From JBKEDC01 sp047975205 (GTDB lineage: Bacteria; Bacteroidota; Bacteroidia; Bacteroidales; Prolixibacteraceae): 64,000 nt of DNA. Positions within the stretch are counted from its first letter, which is position 1. Every line of letters starts with the position of its first letter. The position numbers and the translations under genes are program-made. The stretch is from the NCBI GenBank assembly GCA_047975205.1, contig JBKEDC010000016.1:1-64000 (forward strand), given 5' to 3'. Under the pieces are notes generated by a model. It was given only the letters and a program-made list of their open reading frames with translations, searched no databases and was not told the origin of the DNA. Shown one piece after another: positions 60,321 to 64,000 of this stretch.

Positions 60321-62706
60321 GGGTTTGCTTCACTTTCAGACTGCTGTTTTCATTTTGAATGATGTGTAAATCTCGTTGAGGGAATGGAATTTCAATACCG
60401 GCTTGTTTAAATGCTTTGTCGATGGCTATGCCGATAGCACTTTTAATAACGAGCCCATCATTAAAGTGAGTCCAAAACCTAATGCTGAAATCAAGCGAGC
60501 TATCTCCAAATCCTGTGAATATAATAGTGGGTTCAGGTTTTTTTATAATGCCTACTTGCTTATCGATCACATCAGTTAATATTTCTGTTACTTTGTCAAG
60601 ATCAGTTCCATAAGCCACACCTACTAAGACCTCTTGTCGACGTCGATGGTTGGAGTGCGTCCAGTTAATCATTTCGTTGGCAAGTAAATTTCCGTTAGGC
60701 ACGATAACATCGGCACCGTCAAAAGTAGTAATTGTACTGGCTCTGATACCTATTTCTTTGACTTCGCCCCATAAATTAAGGCTGTGAATTTGCACCATGT
60801 CGCCGGCTTTAATAGGGCGTTCGAAAGCAAGAATGATTCCGGATGCCAGATTGTTGAAAATTGTTTGCAATCCGAAACCTATACCTACACCAAGAGCTCC
60901 GAATATAATGGTGATATTGCTGACATCGATATCGGCAGCACCCATGGCAAAAATAACACCTACGGCAAATAAGCAAAGTCGCACAAGCATGAGTATAGCT
61001 CCGGCAACACCTTTCGATGTGTGGGTGCGAACAAAAATTTCGCCTTCCAATATAAATCGTATAAATCTGGATATATATATGGTAAGGGCAAATGTTATCA
61101 CAAAAGCGGCAATATTGCCTAACGATATAGATATGGAACCTAAAGTCCATGATTTACTTAGAACGACTCCGAGCCAATCATAAATGGACTCGAACACTAC
61201 GAGACTTTTCGCTGTGAGCATCACCCAAAAGAAAACAAGCAAGGCATGAATTATCTTTTTTAAGGTGTGAAGAATTTCTTTACTGTGTTCCTCAAAAATA
61301 TGCAGTCTTCCCAATACTTCATCTTCCACGATGAGTGTAGATATGCTGAAAATGACTTCGCGTGCACTATAAAGCAACACTGCGCCAAAAACAGCTGTTA
61401 CTGAACCATTAAAGAATACAGACATGAGATACGTATTGCCCAAGATATTGCAAATGATGGAAAAAGAAATAGTTATGATTCCAATGAGAATAAGAGGAAA
61501 GCTCAGTGGTAGCTCTAATTCCGGCTTGTTGCGAAGAATATGAATATACATACTAACCAATAAAACACTATTCGCTAGCATGAATAATCGATTAATAATA
61601 ATTAAATCGCTTAGCATATTGGTGGCAATTACAATGGCAACGGTTGCTACGGCGAAGACAAAGTATTGAATGGGCAGCTTGCGCCAAAGTAGAGGGAATA
61701 ACGTTAAAGTAGGAATAAACAAAGCTATTTGCAAGATGTATCGGATAAGGGCAGGGGCATTCGGATAATTGATTTGAGTGAGCAAAGTGCTCATAAATAG
61801 GGCCGTAATTATCGGGTGGGGGATGTTTTTATTTTTTTTGTCTTTATTGTTGATTTTCCTCAAGTTGCGATGAATGTGAAGTATAAATGCTGCAATGATG
61901 GCAAAGCTGATAAACCAAAATAGGAATAAATGGTTATAGGTGTCTTTGTATGCAATGAGAGAAAACTTTTTGGTGCGTAAAGAGCTTTTAATTTTATCGA
62001 AAATGGAGGTGGAATCAGAATGCAAGGTGTGCATTTCCCATATGGGAAGACTATTGCTGCTATATATTTGTGTGCGGTAGTCGTCGAGCCTTTTTTTAAC
62101 CTTAGTGTGTACTTCTTCAAGCGATAATATTGCATTTGTTATTTCATCTTGATGATATAACAGTTCCTTATTTTGAGTGGATAGCAATACGATGGCACTA
62201 TCAAGTTCGTGTGTATTTTTATTAATTCGGTCAATTAAGCTTTCCGGAAGTTCGCTTAAAGAGTCGGCTGCCAACGTGTTCTCCCAACGCCTTTTTTGCA
62301 AACGAGCTTGTTTTAAATTAGAGTCAACAAGATTTGTCTTATCACTTATGTTTTGACGCATCTTATTGAGTTCATCGTGTTCCTTGCGTAATGCAATTTG
62401 CAGATTCTCTGTCTGCTTAGCATCTAGATTATTTATTTTATCATCAGCTAGGTAATTGTTTATTTTATTTATTTTCTCTATTTCAGCAAGTTTCACAGAG
62501 TCAAGAGAAGCGGTGTGTTCGGTAGAGCCTAATTGGGCATATACTGTTCTTAAGAAACGCTGTGTGTTCTCGGTTTCTATACTAATCTGATTAATTTGGA
62601 AAGGTGTGCCGGCTAATGAATCAGCTTGGGTAGCAACAGCTTGGGCATCAAACCCGGATAATCCTATGAATAAGAAAAGTAGGATAAAGTGTGCAATTAG
62701 TTTCAT
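60313..62706 (-). CDS. Large MscS-family mechanosensitive channel (MscK/MscM-like)
   Basis: 797 aa. Signal peptide at 1-24 (LIAHFILLFLFIGLSGFDAQA), then a periplasmic coiled-coil region (about 40-240, rich in Lys/Glu/Asn/Gln, e.g. KLAEIEKINKINNYL). About eight or more membrane helices follow (about 250-600). The MscS pore is SNITIIFGALGVGIGFGLQT followed by FNNLASGIILAFERPIKAGD, then the beta domain WGEVKEIGIRASTITTFDGADVIVPNGNL. It gates on membrane tension; the extra periplasmic domain suggests another input. It is the second MscS paralogue in the window. Confidence 0.93.
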   Translation of the reverse strand: MKLIAHFILLFLFIGLSGFDAQAVATQADSLAGTPFQINQISIETENTQRFLRTVYAQLGSTEHTASLDSVKLAEIEKINKINNYLADDKINNLDAKQTENLQIALRKEHDELNKMRQNISDKTNLVDSNLKQARLQKRRWENTLAADSLSELPESLIDRINKNTHELDSAIVLLSTQNKELLYHQDEITNAILSLEEVHTKVKKRLDDYRTQIYSSNSLPIWEMHTLHSDSTSIFDKIKSSLRTKKFSLIAYKDTYNHLFLFWFISFAIIAAFILHIHRNLRKINNKDKKNKNIPHPIITALFMSTLLTQINYPNAPALIRYILQIALFIPTLTLFPLLWRKLPIQYFVFAVATVAIVIATNMLSDLIIINRLFMLANSVLLVSMYIHILRNKPELELPLSFPLILIGIITISFSIICNILGNTYLMSVFFNGSVTAVFGAVLLYSAREVIFSISTLIVEDEVLGRLHIFEEHSKEILHTLKKIIHALLVFFWVMLTAKSLVVFESIYDWLGVVLSKSWTLGSISISLGNIAAFVITFALTIYISRFIRFILEGEIFVRTHTSKGVAGAILMLVRLCLFAVGVIFAMGAADIDVSNITIIFGALGVGIGFGLQTIFNNLASGIILAFERPIKAGDMVQIHSLNLWGEVKEIGIRASTITTFDGADVIVPNGNLLANEMINWTHSNHRRRQEVLVGVAYGTDLDKVTEILTDVIDKQVGIIKKPEPTIIFTGFGDSSLDFSIRFWTHFNDGLVIKSAIGIAIDKAFKQAGIEIPFPQRDLHIIQNENSSLKVKQTHE

Positions 62707-62940
62707 GAGTTGACTATGATAAAGTTACCACAAATATAATTTTTTTCGATAAGCCTGCCCATTGCTTGAAAATCTTTTATTTAATCTGCCGATCGCTGCT
62801 CTGCTAAGCTAACTACCTTGGAGATTAGATTTGCCTAATGAACCTCAGCAGATAAATAGATATTCATTGTTAAATATGACGTTTCTCCACTTATCCTTTC
62901 AATAAAAGTGACTTAATTTGCAACATTATTCAAAAAATAG

Positions 62941-63762
62941 ATGAAAATGTCAGTACACAGCGAAATAAAAAGAGTAACTACACATGTGCTATCAGCAATG
63001 AAGCTTAGGGGTGAGAAAATTTCTATGCTTACCAGTTATGATTATAGTATGGCAAAATTAGTTGACCAAGCAGGAATTGATGTCATTTTGGTGGGCGACT
63101 CTGCAGCTAATGTTATGGTGGGCTATGAAACAACGCTACCTATGACACTCGACAATATGATTTTCATGGCTTCTTCTGTTCGCCGTGCAGTAAATCGAGC
63201 TTTAGTTGTAGTCGATTTGCCATTCGGTACGTATCAGGGAGACAGCAAGATGGCGTTGAAGTCAGCTATTAGAATTATGAAAGAAACTGCTGCCGATGCT
63301 ATTAAAATGGAAGGTGGTGAGGAAATTATAGACTCGGTAAAACGTATTATTTCGGCAGGTATCCCGGTAATGGGGCATTTGGGATTAATGCCACAATCTA
63401 TTAATAAATATGGTACATATGCTGTTCGTGCTAAAGACGAAGAAGAAGCAAATCGACTAATTTCAGATGCTAAATTATTAGAGGCAGCAGGTTGTTTCGC
63501 TGTTGTTTTAGAAAAGATTCCTGCAGAACTAGGTACACAAGTAGCAGAAAAGCTTCGAGTTCCGGTAATCGGAATCGGTGCAGGCAGTGGGGTTGATGGT
63601 CAAGTATTGGTGGTGCATGATATGCTGGGTATTACGCAAGCATTTTCTCCAAAGTTCCTACGTCGTTATATGAACTTAGGTGATGATATTCGAAATGCAG
63701 TATCTCATTATGTAGCTGATGTTAAAGCAAAAGAGTTTCCAAATGAAACAGAGCAATATTAA
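62941..63762 (+). CDS. panB: 3-methyl-2-oxobutanoate hydroxymethyltransferase
   Basis: 273 aa, full length. It makes ketopantoate from 2-oxoisovalerate for pantothenate and CoA. Family motifs: ISMLTSYDYSMAKLVDQAG, VILVGDSAANVMVGYETTLPM (metal Asp), VVDLPFGTYQGD, IKMEGGEE, GHLGLMPQSINKYGTY, VLEKIPAEL (catalytic Glu) and VIGIGAGSGVDGQVLVVHDMLG. It lies 48 bp upstream of an RluA-type gene and may share its transcript. No panC or panD is present in the window. Confidence 0.97.
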   Translation: MKMSVHSEIKRVTTHVLSAMKLRGEKISMLTSYDYSMAKLVDQAGIDVILVGDSAANVMVGYETTLPMTLDNMIFMASSVRRAVNRALVVVDLPFGTYQGDSKMALKSAIRIMKETAADAIKMEGGEEIIDSVKRIISAGIPVMGHLGLMPQSINKYGTYAVRAKDEEEANRLISDAKLLEAAGCFAVVLEKIPAELGTQVAEKLRVPVIGIGAGSGVDGQVLVVHDMLGITQAFSPKFLRRYMNLGDDIRNAVSHYVADVKAKEFPNETEQY

Positions 63763-63810
63763 AACAACGAATCTCCAAATAAATTAGCTTACTTAAATCA
63801 AAGAAACGAT

Positions 63811-64000
63811 ATGAAAGTAATATATGAAGATAATCACCTTATTGCAATAAATAAGGAGTGTGGCGAAATTGTGCAGGGTGATAAAACGGGCGACACTACG
63901 CTCATCGACCAAGTAAAAGCTTATATCAAGAAGAAATACAATAAGCCGGGCGATGTATATTTGGGTTCTCCGCATCGTTTAGACAGACCAACAAGTGGAA
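63811..64000 (+). CDS. RluA-family pseudouridine synthase, N-terminal part cut by window end
   Basis: The first 63 codons are visible, from ATG 63,811. The beginning MKVIYEDNHLIAINKECGE and the catalytic motif PHRLDRPTSG (active Asp) identify an RluA-type RNA pseudouridine synthase. No S4 domain precedes the catalytic domain. The target (rRNA or tRNA) cannot be decided from this fragment. Confidence 0.9.
   Translation, partial: MKVIYEDNHLIAINKECGEIVQGDKTGDTTLIDQVKAYIKKKYNKPGDVYLGSPHRLDRPTSG

Overview
The window looks like a chromosomal segment of a member of the Bacteroidales. The reasons are a SusC/SusD pair, TAnnTTTG-type -7 promoter boxes with TTTG about 17-20 nt upstream, weak or absent Shine-Dalgarno sites, tRNA genes without encoded CCA, DUF2851 and DUF5020 family proteins, and the xylB-xylA-xylE order. 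No species is claimed. It divides into an accessory region (1 to about 12,600) and a mostly ordinary core region (about 12,700 to 64,000).

Accessory region. The left edge holds the C-terminal end of an IS256-family transposase, its damaged right terminus, and a frameshifted relic of a tyrosine recombinase. Then follows a minus-strand operon-like block (11,863 down to 854) built on a type I restriction-modification system: hsdM, a DinD-like gene, a KilA-N gene, hsdS, a small two-helix membrane protein, an Mrr-type endonuclease, a two-gene module of unknown function (a 317-aa soluble protein translationally coupled to a 180-aa four-helix membrane protein), and hsdR. Three classes of unusual DNA structure mark this block. 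(1) Long, nearly perfect palindromes lie inside the KilA-N and DinD-like genes, centred on the codon 73/74 boundary in both, so that the two strands encode nearly the same peptide. (2) GC-rich double-hairpin inserts lie in frame inside hsdM (twice) and hsdR (once). (3) Clusters of short palindromes lie in the spacers on both sides, and the same 20-bp sequence (699-718 and 12,037-12,056) brackets the whole block. The unidentified two-gene module and the strand-symmetric coding palindromes are the best candidates for something undescribed.

Core region, 12.7-32.6 kb: DUF2851, uvrA with a lytic transglycosylase, lipB-lipA, ruvC with a cation-diffusion transporter, a secreted repeat protein, a small MscS channel, inorganic pyrophosphatase, a carboxypeptidase-regulatory-like protein with cysS, a thioredoxin/NlpC-P60/purT cluster, and a GntR regulator with a sugar-binding-type effector domain.

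33.1-45.0 kb is an amino-sugar utilisation locus: a ROK regulator, SusC, SusD, a NagB-like/PIG-L fusion, a GH20 beta-N-acetylhexosaminidase with a PA14-like tail, and a membrane acyltransferase of the HGSNAT/DUF5009 type. Together they would import, cleave and process GlcNAc-containing glycans. After tRNA-Gly(TCC) comes a xylose operon (xylB, xylA, xylE) behind a clear Bacteroidetes promoter, then a probable nucleobase/nucleoside uptake pair (DUF5020 Tsx-like porin plus NCS2 permease). A repeat-rich spacer (52.15-52.57 kb) carries a MITE-like relic related to the IS end at 331-367. The right part holds sodB, a lipoprotein tyrosine phosphatase, tRNA-Arg(TCT), an isochorismatase-like hydrolase, lepA, a Kef-type antiporter, trmN6-like, a large MscS-family channel, panB, and the start of an RluA-type pseudouridine synthase cut by the window end.
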